A DNA stretch of 64,000 nucleotides from Ferruginibacter sp. Lineage in GTDB: Bacteria > Bacteroidota > Bacteroidia > Chitinophagales > Chitinophagaceae. Below, one piece after another: positions 31,055 to 41,790 of the stretch. The DNA is taken from assembly GCA_014379625.1 (NCBI GenBank), contig JACMLJ010000071.1:50756-114755 (forward strand), read 5' to 3'. Position 1 is the first letter of the stretch; each line of letters opens with the position of its first letter. A program made the position numbers and the translations under genes. The notes beneath the pieces were generated by a model. It saw only the letters and a program-made list of their open reading frames with translations, was not told where the DNA came from and did not search any database.

Positions 31055-31792
31055 TTATAAATTTTGGCGGGATTTAATTTTAAATGCGGCGGATTTATCT
31101 AGGAACCATTCCAGTTCACCCTCAACCGGTTTAATTAACCGCGCCGGAAAATTTTCTATATCGCCTGCACCTTCGAGTATATTTGAAACGGCAGTCGCCT
31201 TTCCTTCTCCGTACACCAGGAAGGCCACGCGGCGGGCCAAATTAATTAAAGGTGCGGTAAAGCTGATCCGGTATGACTGCAGGCTGGTGATAAAAACGGA
31301 TTTTATCGTAGCCGTCTTTTCCTGCAAAATCGCTGTGAAGGGGAATAAGGAAGCCGTATGAGCATTGTCTCCCAACCCCAATAAAACCAGGTCGAAAACT
31401 GGTTCATCTCCTGTAAAATGTTGGTCGATATCTTCCATATATGCAATAGCGGCGTCGGCCGGCGAAAGGGCCGTATTAACCGGGAAAATGTGGTCGGCTT
31501 TAATTTGCAGGGGTTCAAAAAAAACCTGGTTCACCATTTTGAAATTACTTTCAGGGTCGGTTAAGGGAACATACCTTTCATCTCCCAAAAAAAAATACAC
31601 TTTGTTCCAGTCTACCCGTTCCCTGAAAGAGGGGGAAGCCAGTAACCCATATAATTTTGCAGGTGATGATCCGCCTGAAAGCGCTACAGAAAAACGGCCA
31701 TGTTCCGCAATGGATTGATTCGCTGAACCGACAAAATATTCAGCCAGGTTCGCCAGTAGCTCATCAACGGTTTCGAATATATTTAGTTTCAT
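31055..31792 (-). CDS. pgl: 6-phosphogluconolactonase
   Basis: VALSGGSSPAKLYGLL, FFLGDERYVPL; start reassigned to MKLNIFETVDE because the longer ORF translates a repeat. Confidence 0.9.
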   Translation of the reverse strand: MKLNIFETVDELLANLAEYFVGSANQSIAEHGRFSVALSGGSSPAKLYGLLASPSFRERVDWNKVYFFLGDERYVPLTDPESNFKMVNQVFFEPLQIKADHIFPVNTALSPADAAIAYMEDIDQHFTGDEPVFDLVLLGLGDNAHTASLFPFTAILQEKTATIKSVFITSLQSYRISFTAPLINLARRVAFLVYGEGKATAVSNILEGAGDIENFPARLIKPVEGELEWFLDKSAAFKIKSRQNL

Positions 31793-31800
31793 GGATGGTT

Positions 31801-31884
31801 GTTGATGGTTGGTGGTTGTTCGTTGGGTGTTGATGGTTGGGCGTTGTTCGTTGGGCGTTGGGCGTTGGGCGTTGTTCGTTGGGC
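31801..31884. repeat. Twelve-unit heptad array GTTGNNN in the pgl leader
   Basis: gttgatg gttggtg gttgttc gttgggt gttgatg gttgggc gttgttc gttgggc gttgggc gttgggc gttgttc gttgggc, exact period 7. Confidence 0.95.
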
Positions 31885-31906
31885 TTTTATTACGCACCAT
31901 TCATTA

Positions 31907-33424
31907 CTACGAATTTTTTTTATGATTATGCGGAAGTGTGAACCAATGATAGCCGTCCTGTGCAATAAGCGCTTCGGCCAGTTCGGGTCCCCAGGTATCG
32001 GCAGAATAATTGGGAAAGCTGAGGCTTTGTTTACTTTCCCATGCACTCAATATCGGCATGATCAGTTCCCAGGCAGCTTCCACCTGGTCGCCACGCATGA
32101 ATAGGGTCTGGTCACCCTGCATGGTATCCAGCAACAGCGTTTCATAGGCTTCCGGTGTTTCGGTGGGATAGGTCCCTTTATAATCAAAAATCATATCCAC
32201 CGGGTTAAGCACCATGTTTAAGCCCGGCCTTTTTGCCTGCACCTGCATGCGGATACTCATTTCGGGTTGTATGCTTATGATGAGCCTGTTTTGCTCCCAG
32301 CTTTCCGACGCTTCGGGCGGAAAAATGGAATGGGGCACATTCTTATACTGCACACTGATAACGGAGGAAGACTGCTGCATCCGCTTGCCCGTGCGAACAT
32401 AAAAAGGTACGCCCTGCCATCTCCAGTTATCAATAAAAAACTTGATCGCCGCAAAAGTTTCCGTATTGGAATCTTCCTTTACATTTTTTTCCTGGCGGTA
32501 ACCGGGTACTTCTTTTCCTTCCATCCAGCCTTCACTGTACTGGCCCCTTACCACTAATTTTTTTATGTCGCCGGGGGTAAATTTCCGCATGGCGCGCAAC
32601 ACATCTACTTTCCGGTCCCTTATTTCATCTGCGTTAAAGCTGATGGGCACTTCCATGGCAAAAATGCACAATAATTGCAGAATATGGTTCTGCACCATGT
32701 CGCGCAAAGCCCCCGAGCCTTCATAGTATTCGCCCCTGTCGCCCACGCCTAACTGCTCAGTAACCGATATCTGCACGTGATCGATATAGTTTCTGTTCCA
32801 TTGCGGTTCAAAAAGCGAATTGGCAAAACGGAAAGCCATGATATTTTGCACGGTTTCCTTTCCGAGGTAATGATCGATCCGATAAATCTGTTTCTCATCA
32901 AATATCCCCTGCAATAATCCATTTAACTTTTTCGCCGATTCAAGATCATGACCGAAGGGTTTTTCAATCACTATGCGGGTTTTGGCGATATTCTCGCACA
33001 AGGCGTTTTTAGCAATGTTTTCCGCGATGATGGGGAAAAACTGGGGGGCAACTGCTAAGTAATAAATAATATCGGCTTCCTGTTTCCAGGCTTCTTCCTG
33101 CTGCTTTATTTTTTCTGCAAATGCAGCATAGGTAGCGGGGTCTTTGATATCAGAAACCTGGTAAGAAATGTATTGTGAAAATTCCTGCCATTTTTTTTCA
33201 TCGGCTTTTCCTCTTCTTGAAAACGAATTGATACCTTCCAGCAACAGCGCCCTGAATTCTTCATCCGTTAATTTTGTACGGCCCGTTCCAATAATGGAAA
33301 ACTGCCCAGGAATCCAATCATCGAGGAATAAATTGAAAAGGGCGGGCGTTATTTTCCTTGCATTCAAATCGCCGGTGCCGCCAAAAATTATAAATATGGT
33401 GGGATGGAGGTTTGTTAATTTCAT
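31907..33424 (-). CDS. zwf: Glucose-6-phosphate 1-dehydrogenase
   Basis: FGGTGDLNARKI, RIDHYLGKETVQN; start at MKLTNLHP. Confidence 0.95.
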   Translation of the reverse strand: MKLTNLHPTIFIIFGGTGDLNARKITPALFNLFLDDWIPGQFSIIGTGRTKLTDEEFRALLLEGINSFSRRGKADEKKWQEFSQYISYQVSDIKDPATYAAFAEKIKQQEEAWKQEADIIYYLAVAPQFFPIIAENIAKNALCENIAKTRIVIEKPFGHDLESAKKLNGLLQGIFDEKQIYRIDHYLGKETVQNIMAFRFANSLFEPQWNRNYIDHVQISVTEQLGVGDRGEYYEGSGALRDMVQNHILQLLCIFAMEVPISFNADEIRDRKVDVLRAMRKFTPGDIKKLVVRGQYSEGWMEGKEVPGYRQEKNVKEDSNTETFAAIKFFIDNWRWQGVPFYVRTGKRMQQSSSVISVQYKNVPHSIFPPEASESWEQNRLIISIQPEMSIRMQVQAKRPGLNMVLNPVDMIFDYKGTYPTETPEAYETLLLDTMQGDQTLFMRGDQVEAAWELIMPILSAWESKQSLSFPNYSADTWGPELAEALIAQDGYHWFTLPHNHKKNS

Positions 33425-33460
33425 GTGTTGATGATTATTTAATGCTGCATTAATTAAAGG

Positions 33461-33481
33461 GTCAATGGTCAATGGTCAATG
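33461..33481. repeat. Three-unit heptad array GTCAATG upstream of zwf
   Basis: gtcaatg x3 in exact tandem. Confidence 0.75.
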
Positions 33482-33780
33482 ATCAGTAATTAAAAATTAA
33501 GGTGGTTGATAAAACATTTCGGGATAAATATTTCGCACAGTTTGTTTAACTACATCTATATGAAATTGTTTGGTTCTTTGTTGTAATACTTTACTTTTCT
33601 GTTCATGATTAAGATTTTAAGGAATCTGCAAAACATATAGCTTCATAAAAATCCTATTACCAAAATTTTTCACCTTAGATGTCTTAACAAAATAACTAAT
33701 GAACTAAAAACAAGTGACCAGGTATTTTTAAGCATTATTGGATCAGCAGTGTCCCTGTATCAGGCATCAAAAAACCAGCA

Positions 33781-35208
33781 TCAGGCTTCTGCACCGGGGT
33801 TCCATTCCGTATGAAAAAAACCTTCCTGTCCTCTCAGTTCGTAAGTATGTGCCCCAAAATAATCACGCTGGGCCTGTACAAGGTTGCTGGGCATATTGCC
33901 ACTGCGAATGGTGTCAAAATAGCTGATAGCAGCCGTATATGCCGGTATCGCCAACCCGGCCGTAATTGCACCTGCCACTACCGAACGTATCCCGGGCAGG
34001 GTTTCATTGATTAATGATTGCACTTCACCGTCGAGCAATAAATGCGCGAGGGTATGATCCTTTGAAAATGCTTTAAAAATTTGCTCCAGGAAGGTAGACC
34101 GGATGATACAACCGCCCCTCCAGATCTTTGCGATCTCCGCCAGTTTCAAATCATACTTATATTCCGCAGACGCTTTTGAAAGCAGGTGCATGCCCTGCGC
34201 ATAGCTGATGATCATAGCAAAATAAAACGCCTGTTCCAGCCGCGCTAAATATTGTTCCGTGCCAGCTTCTGCAAGATCAACCTGGTCGTTACCAAAGGAT
34301 GCTGAAACCTGCATACGAAGCGGTTTATATTTGGAAAGGTCCCTCATAGAAACAGCCGTATCAATAACGGTGGCGGGTAGTTCCAGATCCATCGCTACCT
34401 GCGAGGTCCATTTACCTGTTCCCTTGGCCCTGGCTTCATCTTTAATATCATCCAGCAACAAATGATCCTCACCAGGCTTTTTGAAAGCGAAAATATCTTT
34501 GGTGATCTCAATCAAAAAGGATTGCAACCTGCCTTCGTTCCATTCCGCAAATACTTTTTGTATGGCGGGGTTATCTAGTTTCAACCCCTTTTTTAAAAGT
34601 TCGTAAGTTTCCGAGATCAGTTGCATCAGCCCATATTCGATACCGTTATGAACCATTTTTACGAAATGCCCCGCAGCGCCCGGACCAATATAGGTTACAC
34701 ATGGCTCGCCATTTACTTTAGCCGCGATTGCTTCAAAAATATATTTTACATGCTGGTAAGCTTCTTTATTGCCACCGGGCATCATGCTGGGACCCTTACG
34801 TGCCCCCTCTTCGCCACCCGATACGCCCATACCGAAAAAATTTAAACCCTTTGTATCAAGGTAAGCCACCCTGCGGTTGGTATCGGTAAAATGCGAATTG
34901 CCCCCATCGATAATAATGTCGCCCTTTTCGAGTAAAGGAATCAGGTCTTCAATCACGCTGTCTACAATTTTACCCGCCGGTACCAGCATCATTACAGAAC
35001 GGGGTTTTTGTAAACTTTCAATAAATTCCGGCAAAGCGCCGAATGCTTTTACTGGTTTACCTGCCCCTTCTTTTTCGAGCAGGGCAGTTTTTTCCATGTC
35101 CTTATCATAACCGGTTACCCTGAAATCATGATCGGCCATATTCAATAACAGGCTCCTTCCCATTGTACCCAGACCAATCATACCAAAAGAATAATTAGCT
35201 TCCTGCAT
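33781..35208 (-). CDS. gnd: 6-phosphogluconate dehydrogenase (decarboxylating)
   Basis: GLGTMGRSLLLNMADHDF, GVSGGEEGARKGPSMMPGG, RDYFGAHTYE. Confidence 0.96.
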   Translation of the reverse strand: MQEANYSFGMIGLGTMGRSLLLNMADHDFRVTGYDKDMEKTALLEKEGAGKPVKAFGALPEFIESLQKPRSVMMLVPAGKIVDSVIEDLIPLLEKGDIIIDGGNSHFTDTNRRVAYLDTKGLNFFGMGVSGGEEGARKGPSMMPGGNKEAYQHVKYIFEAIAAKVNGEPCVTYIGPGAAGHFVKMVHNGIEYGLMQLISETYELLKKGLKLDNPAIQKVFAEWNEGRLQSFLIEITKDIFAFKKPGEDHLLLDDIKDEARAKGTGKWTSQVAMDLELPATVIDTAVSMRDLSKYKPLRMQVSASFGNDQVDLAEAGTEQYLARLEQAFYFAMIISYAQGMHLLSKASAEYKYDLKLAEIAKIWRGGCIIRSTFLEQIFKAFSKDHTLAHLLLDGEVQSLINETLPGIRSVVAGAITAGLAIPAYTAAISYFDTIRSGNMPSNLVQAQRDYFGAHTYELRGQEGFFHTEWNPGAEA

Positions 35209-35269
35209 GGCGGATATTTTTTATTTTTTGTGTTAGAATTAATTTAATAAAGAAGACATTTTATTAACA

Positions 35270-35878
35270 TTATAATTTCTCAATAATGCTTTTGCTGGAT
35301 TCAAAATCCTGGTGATGAAACGCATTTATTCCCAACCTCGCGGCTGCGTCTACCAGCATGGGACGGTCATCAAAATAATAGCATTGTTCAGGCGCCGCCA
35401 TCGCTACTCCCATTGCCAGTTTAAAAATACGGGGATCGGGCTTGCGCATCCCCACTTCGCAGGATGAAACAAAAGCATCGTAGCAACGATGCAGTTTAAA
35501 TTTCTTAATGCGGTAATCATTCAGCTCCTTAGGTTCGTTGTTGATTGAAATGATCCTGAAGCCACAACCGGAATTTTTCCACTGGATGATCCACTGTAAC
35601 ATACCCGGCAGCTCAAACGACTGGGCATACATAAAGGATTTAAAATCTTCCTTTGTAAACTCCCTTGGCTGGTTAAAAATTACAGTATCCAGGTATTCTT
35701 CGAGGTTCATATTGCCTATCTCATACACGTTAAAAATAAATTCGTGTATCCTGTTGAACTCATCATATTCCAGGTTAAATTCTTTCGCCGCAGCAGCGCG
35801 TGATTCGTGTCCCCATCCATTGGATAAAAGCACACCGCCCACATCCAGGAAAAGAACTTTCAGGTCTGTTTTTTCCAT
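35270..35878 (-). CDS. HAD-family hydrolase
   Basis: VLFLDVGGVLLSNGWG, SISINNEP-like motif, KPDPRIFKLA, YYFDDR. Confidence 0.88.
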   Translation of the reverse strand: MEKTDLKVLFLDVGGVLLSNGWGHESRAAAAKEFNLEYDEFNRIHEFIFNVYEIGNMNLEEYLDTVIFNQPREFTKEDFKSFMYAQSFELPGMLQWIIQWKNSGCGFRIISINNEPKELNDYRIKKFKLHRCYDAFVSSCEVGMRKPDPRIFKLAMGVAMAAPEQCYYFDDRPMLVDAAARLGINAFHHQDFESSKSIIEKL

Positions 35879-35881
35879 TGC

Positions 35882-36982
35882 CTAATCTTTAATTTTCTTT
35901 TTTTGGTTTTCAATCGCTTCCAACAATTTGTCGTAGGGCTTATTGAATTTTTCTATACCTTCTTCTTCCAGTTTTTTCGTAATGGTATCGATATCGATAC
36001 CCCCTTTTTTAAGGTCAGCCAGCACTTTTGTCGCATGCTCCAGTTTTTTTTCCAGCGTGCCCGCGGCAACTCCATGATCCCTGAAAGCATCCAGGGTTTC
36101 CATTGGAACAGTGTTTACCGTATCGGGGCCAATCAATGCTTCAACATATTTAACATCGGAAAAAGCGGGATCCTTACTACCGGTACTTGCCCACAATAAT
36201 CTTTGTGGTTTGGCCCCTTTTTCCCGGAGCTTTATAAACCGGTCGCTGCTAAAAACCCGCTGGTATATTTCATAAGCTTTTTTTGCTGATGCAATCGCTA
36301 CTTCTCCTTTCAGGCCCGGTATACCTTTTTCGTCCAGTAACGGGTCAATCATTACATCAATCCTGCTCAGGAAAAAACTCGCCACTGAAGCGATATGTTC
36401 CAATGGCTGGTTATTTTTTAACCGGTCTTCCAGGCCCGAAATATAAGCATCCGTAACTTCTTCATAGCGCGGCAATCCAAAAAGAAGGGTAACATTGATA
36501 TTAATCCCTTCGCGGATGGCTCTGCGAATGGCCGTTAACCCTTCCTTAGTTCCCGGAATTTTGATCATTACATTTTCCTTGCGTACTGATTTCCAAAGTT
36601 CAAATGCCTGTTGGGCGGTACCTTCTGTTTTGCGTGCGAGGTGGGGCGATACTTCGAGGCTTACGAAACCATCTTCTCCTTCAGACTCTTCGTATAGCGG
36701 CTTCAGCATGTCGGCGGCGCGCCTGATATCTTCTATGGCAACGCCGTAAAAAATAGCTTCATTACTCATTTCTTTTTCGGTAAGCTTCGCAATGTCGTCC
36801 TTATAATCATCACTGCTGCTGATCGCTTTTTCAAAAATGGCGGGATTAGAAGTAATGCCCCTTATACCGTCCTCATCAATCAGCCGCTTTAATTCACCGC
36901 TGTCCATGATCTTCCGGTCTATGAAATCGAGCCAGATGCTCTGACCGAAATCATGAATTTGCTTTACTTTATTTTTTTTCAT
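35882..36982 (-). CDS. tal: Transaldolase
   Basis: GQSIWLDFI, GITSNPAIFEKAI, INVTLLFGLPRYEEV, LLWASTGSKDP. Confidence 0.93.
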   Translation of the reverse strand: MKKNKVKQIHDFGQSIWLDFIDRKIMDSGELKRLIDEDGIRGITSNPAIFEKAISSSDDYKDDIAKLTEKEMSNEAIFYGVAIEDIRRAADMLKPLYEESEGEDGFVSLEVSPHLARKTEGTAQQAFELWKSVRKENVMIKIPGTKEGLTAIRRAIREGININVTLLFGLPRYEEVTDAYISGLEDRLKNNQPLEHIASVASFFLSRIDVMIDPLLDEKGIPGLKGEVAIASAKKAYEIYQRVFSSDRFIKLREKGAKPQRLLWASTGSKDPAFSDVKYVEALIGPDTVNTVPMETLDAFRDHGVAAGTLEKKLEHATKVLADLKKGGIDIDTITKKLEEEGIEKFNKPYDKLLEAIENQKKKIKD

Positions 36983-36997
36983 GACAATAAGTTTAAG

Positions 36998-37441
36998 TTA
37001 TTTTTCAAGCTGCTGTACTTTTTCCAACCGCCGTAAGTGTCTTTCTTCTCCCTTAAAGCGGGCATTTAAAAAACTACGCACTAGTTCCTGTGCTAACATA
37101 CTACCCACCACACGCCCGCCGAGGCACAGGATATTTAAATCATCATCCTCCACCCCCTGGTGAGCAGAAAAATGGTCGTTTACCAGGGCCGCCCTTGCGC
37201 CGGTAATTTTATTGGCAGCAACGGATGCGCCTACCCCACTTCCGCAAACGGCGATGCCACGCTCCACTTCCTTACTTACCACAGCCCGGGCAAGCGGGAT
37301 TACAAAATCAGGATAGTCATCCGTGTTGTTCAATTCATAGGCGCCAAAATCTTTTATGTCGTGACCCAGTGACTGCAACCAGTCATGTAATTTTTCTTTT
37401 AATTCGTAACCGCCATGATCGGCTGCTATTCCTATTTTCAT
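36998..37441 (-). CDS. rpiB: Ribose-5-phosphate isomerase B
   Basis: IAADHGGYELKEKL, GIAVCGSGVGASVAANKI, LCLGGRVVG. Confidence 0.94.
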   Translation of the reverse strand: MKIGIAADHGGYELKEKLHDWLQSLGHDIKDFGAYELNNTDDYPDFVIPLARAVVSKEVERGIAVCGSGVGASVAANKITGARAALVNDHFSAHQGVEDDDLNILCLGGRVVGSMLAQELVRSFLNARFKGEERHLRRLEKVQQLEK

Positions 37442-37587
37442 ACTGTTTATTTTAGTTATTCATCATAAAACTGCACGGCATCTGCTAAAGGCTGGGTCTT
37501 TAAATAGTTCATTCGCCTCTATCCAATAGCGGAGGAAGAAAAAAATCATCAACATTCAGGAGAACAATTTATTTAAAATGGCGCTGC

Positions 37588-39600
37588 TTATTTATTGATC
37601 AGTGCTTTGGCCCGCGATACCACGTTTTCTACCGTAAATCCAAATACTTTGAACAAATCTTCGGCGGGCGCTGATTCTCCAAAACCCGTCATCCCGATAA
37701 TATCACCTTCATCCGTTACATATTTTTGCCATCCAAGGGTTGAACCTGCTTCTACCGCTAATCTTTTTTTATTGAGTTTAGGGAAAACTTTTTCTTTATA
37801 CACGGCGTCCTGTTTTTCAAATAATTCCCAGGAAGGCATGCTCACTACCCTGGCACTGATTGATTCGGCGGCCAGTTGCTCGCGGGCCTGCATTAACAAG
37901 GTAATTTCAGATCCCGTACCGATCAAAATAATATCAGGTTCCTTTTCGCTATCCGCTAAAATGTAAGCGCCTTTTTCGAGTTCGGTTGCTTTGGTAAATT
38001 GTTCCTGGTCTATCACGGGCAGGTTTTGCCTGGTAAGTACAATTACCACCGGCCCCGTTTTGTGTTCGATAGCAACTCTCCATGCCTGTGCCGTTTCATT
38101 GGCATCAGCAGGGCGGATCACCGTTAGGTTTGGAATAGATCTTAAAGAAATGAGTTGCTCCACCGGTTGGTGAGTAGTGCCATCTTCACCCAGTCCGATA
38201 CTATCATGTGTAAATACAAATATGGCTCTAATTTTCATGATGGCGGCCAGTCGTATGGGCGGGCGCATATATTCCGAAAAGATGAGAAAGGTAGCGCCAT
38301 AAGGTATGATATTTTTAGTAAGCGCCATACCATTTAACACCGAGCCCATTGCATGCTCCCTGATACCGAAGTGAAAGTTTCGGCCACCCCGGTTACTGGC
38401 TGAAAATGAGTCGTATTTATCGAGGGTGGTGTCCGTAGATGGAGAAAGATCCGCTGAACCCCCTATCAGGCCCGGCAAACTTTCAGCAATGGCATTCAAA
38501 ACCTTACCGGAGGCTTTACGGGTGGCAATACCGCCTTTAACAGGATCAAAAACAGGGAGCTTATCCTTCCATCCATCCGGCAATATGCCATGGCTTTCCT
38601 GTTCAAATTCTGCTGCCAGTTCGGGGTATTGTAATTTGTATGCGGCAAATAATTCGTTCCATTCATATTCCAGTTCAACTCCTTTTTCACCGGCAGCCCT
38701 GTAATATTCCAGCACTTCAGCAGGTACTTCAAATGATTTTTCAGGGTCGAAACCAAAATTCTTTTTTACAAGCTTTATTTCTTCGGCTCCCAGTGGTGAA
38801 CCATGCGCACTTGCGCTATCCACTTTGTTTGGACTACCAAAGCCAATATGGGTGCGTACCTTAATTAAAGAAGGGCGACCTGTTTCGGCTTTCGCGTTTT
38901 TAAGGGCGGTTGCCAGGGCTTCCAGGTCATTTCCATCGGGTAAAACCTGCACATGCCAGTTATATGCTTCAAAACGTTGGGCCACATCCTCATCAAAGGT
39001 TAATGCGGTATCACCCTCAATAGAAATATGATTGTCATCATAGAAGTAAACCAGGTTACCTAATTTTAAATGCCCGGCGAGTGAAGCCGCTTCGGAAGAT
39101 ACGCCCTCCATCATATCCCCATCGCTGCAAATTGCATAAATGGTGTAATTGAACAGGTGATAACCCGGCCGGTTATAGCGGGCTGCGAGGTGGTGCTGGG
39201 CAATGGCAAAACCAACCCCGTTAGCAAAACCCTGGCCCAACGGACCCGTGGTAACCTCTATTCCATCCAGCAAACCGTATTCGGGATGACCCGGTGTTTT
39301 GCTGTTCAACTGGCGGAAATTTTTTAGGTCATCAAGACTAATATTGTAACCGGCCAGGTACAGGTAACTGTACTGTAACATACAACCATGACCGGCTGAT
39401 AATATAAAGCGGTCGCGGTTGGCCCAGGCCGGGTTTTTTGGATTGTAACGCATTTGATGCGCCCACAGCGCATGCCCCATTGGTGCCGCACCCATCGGAA
39501 GGCCCGGATGTCCGGAATTGGCTTTCTGTACGCCATCAATGGCTAAGATCCTGGCAGTATTAATGCCCAACTGTTCAATGTTCCCTGATTTTTTGTCCAT
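37588..39600 (-). CDS. tkt: Transketolase
   Basis: [42 protein letters not shown]. Confidence 0.96.
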   Translation of the reverse strand: MDKKSGNIEQLGINTARILAIDGVQKANSGHPGLPMGAAPMGHALWAHQMRYNPKNPAWANRDRFILSAGHGCMLQYSYLYLAGYNISLDDLKNFRQLNSKTPGHPEYGLLDGIEVTTGPLGQGFANGVGFAIAQHHLAARYNRPGYHLFNYTIYAICSDGDMMEGVSSEAASLAGHLKLGNLVYFYDDNHISIEGDTALTFDEDVAQRFEAYNWHVQVLPDGNDLEALATALKNAKAETGRPSLIKVRTHIGFGSPNKVDSASAHGSPLGAEEIKLVKKNFGFDPEKSFEVPAEVLEYYRAAGEKGVELEYEWNELFAAYKLQYPELAAEFEQESHGILPDGWKDKLPVFDPVKGGIATRKASGKVLNAIAESLPGLIGGSADLSPSTDTTLDKYDSFSASNRGGRNFHFGIREHAMGSVLNGMALTKNIIPYGATFLIFSEYMRPPIRLAAIMKIRAIFVFTHDSIGLGEDGTTHQPVEQLISLRSIPNLTVIRPADANETAQAWRVAIEHKTGPVVIVLTRQNLPVIDQEQFTKATELEKGAYILADSEKEPDIILIGTGSEITLLMQAREQLAAESISARVVSMPSWELFEKQDAVYKEKVFPKLNKKRLAVEAGSTLGWQKYVTDEGDIIGMTGFGESAPAEDLFKVFGFTVENVVSRAKALINK

Positions 39601-39740
39601 GTTGTTCTATTAAAATTTAAGTAAGTTTTATTGGTTAAATATCCCGCCCCCGGTTTCGGCGGCCGCCTGCAACGAATGGAATAATTGGTCTGGTTCTGCC
39701 GGCATAAAGCGTTTTTCGACAGCTATATGTAATTCTATCA

Positions 39741-39775
39741 CCTCACCCCCCGCCCTCTCCGAGGGAGACCCTACC
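39741..39775. repeat. REP-like dispersed element
   Basis: cctcaccccccgccctctccgagggagaccctac with ccctc/gaggg hairpin. Confidence 0.55.
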
Positions 39776-39906
39776 CGGCAACTTATCGTGTTTTCAAAAG
39801 CGCCGGTGGAAATACATTTTCGACACAAAAAGTTTTTTTAATGGCCGGGCGTAGAATTTTCTGCCATCACTGTTTACATTAAATAACTTAAAATAATAAT
39901 GATACC

Positions 39907-40653
39907 CTATTTTTCATCCACAACTTCTAATTCCAATTCACGTTTTAACTGCCATAATTTTGCCCCGCCCTTTATGCCATCTTCATTTGACACTATCGTA
40001 ATATTTTTATCAAGCGGGATATCTATTTTACCGGAATTACCGCCACCAATATACAAATGGTCATAATTAAATACCGTTTTCAAAACTAACAAAACCTTTT
40101 GTATTCTCTTGTTCCAATTTACTTCGCCTTCTTTTTCCAGCGCTTTTTTTCCAATATAGCGGTCATAAATAATATTTGTCATAAAAGGATGTTGTGAAAG
40201 TTCGAGGTGCGGAAGCAAAATCCCGTTTAAAAACAACGCGGAACCCAAACCGGTACCGAGGGTGATCACCATTTCGAAACCCTTTCCACGCACAATCCCC
40301 AATCCCTGCATATCTGCGTCATTCACTACTTCCACCGGGCAATTAAATTCATCCTGCAATATTTGCCGGAGTTCGATGCCTCCCCATTTCTTTGGCGCAA
40401 GACTGGGAGCAGTAAACACTTTCCCGTCCTTTACAAAACCCGGGAACCCAACTGATACATTATCGTATTCAGGAAATTTGCTAACGATATCTTTTAACGC
40501 ATCCACCAATTTTTCCGGACCGGGGTTGGGTGGGGTATCTACCGTTTGAAAGCCTATTTGCAATTCTCCGGCGGCGTTTAAAATAGTTGCTTTAATGTGA
40601 GAACCTCCGATGTCGATGGAAAGGATTTTGTCACCGGATAATGATTGATGCAT
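39907..40653 (-). CDS. ROK-family glucokinase, polyphosphate-glucokinase-like
   Basis: LSIDIGGSHIKATILN, VEVVNDADMQGLG, LGTGLGSALFLNG. Confidence 0.85.
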   Translation of the reverse strand: MHQSLSGDKILSIDIGGSHIKATILNAAGELQIGFQTVDTPPNPGPEKLVDALKDIVSKFPEYDNVSVGFPGFVKDGKVFTAPSLAPKKWGGIELRQILQDEFNCPVEVVNDADMQGLGIVRGKGFEMVITLGTGLGSALFLNGILLPHLELSQHPFMTNIIYDRYIGKKALEKEGEVNWNKRIQKVLLVLKTVFNYDHLYIGGGNSGKIDIPLDKNITIVSNEDGIKGGAKLWQLKRELELEVVDEK

Positions 40654-40721
40654 ACCTGTTTTTTAATATAATTGTACTGTATTGGCGATATTCAAATAAT
40701 ATTGGTTCAAACCGCTGATTG

Positions 40722-40735
40722 GTCAATTGTGAAAT
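40722..40735. repeat. Two-unit heptad remnant gtcaatt|gtgaaat
   Basis: Same words as at 8688 and 44720. Confidence 0.4.
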
Positions 40736-40946
40736 ACGGGTCATTCATTTTTCCCTGCCCTGTTCTAATCGGTAGCATTAGCAACTCCCGGCTCATTATC
40801 TTTTCGTCTTACCGCCATTCGGAAAGTTAATCCTGTACTATTGAACTTCATGGTTAACCTGCAAATTTCAATAGTTACTGACTGATACCATTTAAAACTA
40901 TTCAATTTACCGGGAAAAACCAGCAAGCCATTTGAAAATTTAATAA

Positions 40947-41543
40947 TTAACTTTTTCTCATTGTCTTCAAAGCAGCGGCCCATTTTGCCAGTTCCGCAAG
41001 CATTAAACCCGCCGATTCAATAATGCCTTCTTCCGGCACAAAACCTTCCTGCTCATTTAAATATTTCGTAAAAAAGGGAAGGTTCACGCTCTCGGGTATC
41101 GGCATCATTTTCTGGCAGGTTACCACTTGTTTTAACATTTGTACAGACCTTGTGCCACCAGCTATTCCGCCATAACTTACAAACCCAACGGGCTTATAGT
41201 TCCATTCATTGTAAAGAAAATCCAGTGCATTTTTGATCGTCGCCGGGTAACCGTAATTGTATTCGGGGGTAACTATTATGAATGCATCCGCATTATCAAT
41301 TAAAATACTCCAGTTTTTTGTGTGCTCATGCTGATATTTTTTTAGCCGGGGGTGATGGGGTTCATCAAAAAAAGGAAGGTTTATTATGGCCAGGTCTAAA
41401 ATTGTTACCTCAAAAGCTGAATTTTTTTTTGCCAGATCATATATCCAGGATCCAATTGCAGGTCCTTTCCTTCCTGGCCTTGTGCTGGCGATAATAATTT
41501 TGAGATTAAACATGGCTGATAACTTAAATTTAAATGGCCTCAT
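40947..41543 (-). CDS. NAD(P)H-dependent FMN reductase
   Basis: IIIASTRPGRKGPAIGSWI, TPEYNYGYPATIKNALDFLYNEWNYKPVGFVSYGG. Confidence 0.92.
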   Translation of the reverse strand: MRPFKFKLSAMFNLKIIIASTRPGRKGPAIGSWIYDLAKKNSAFEVTILDLAIINLPFFDEPHHPRLKKYQHEHTKNWSILIDNADAFIIVTPEYNYGYPATIKNALDFLYNEWNYKPVGFVSYGGIAGGTRSVQMLKQVVTCQKMMPIPESVNLPFFTKYLNEQEGFVPEEGIIESAGLMLAELAKWAAALKTMRKS

Positions 41544-41790
41544 CCAACTGATGATCCATAATGACTTTACCGGAACATGGATTGTATAAAAGTTTATTTA
41601 TAATTTTATTTTCCTTCAATTAAATGATTCCGGCAAAACTACATCAATTACAAATTAATTCAGTTGATTAATTAAGTAATTGCTCCATCACCCGAAAGGA
41701 AAGAAAACCTGCAAAATAAAATTGTTTTATTGGATTATGTAGATGGTTCGCATATGCTTTTCTACATTGGGTATTTCTTTTAGAATGCTA

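Noticed and set aside
31793-31900. N-terminal extension of Pgl (MVRNKSPTNNAQRPTPNEQRPTINTQR...)
   Set aside because: It is translation of the heptad array; the canonical Pgl N-terminus starts at 31792.
39628-39828. 66-aa minus-strand ORF downstream of ROK kinase region
   Set aside because: Runs across the REP-like element; no family features.
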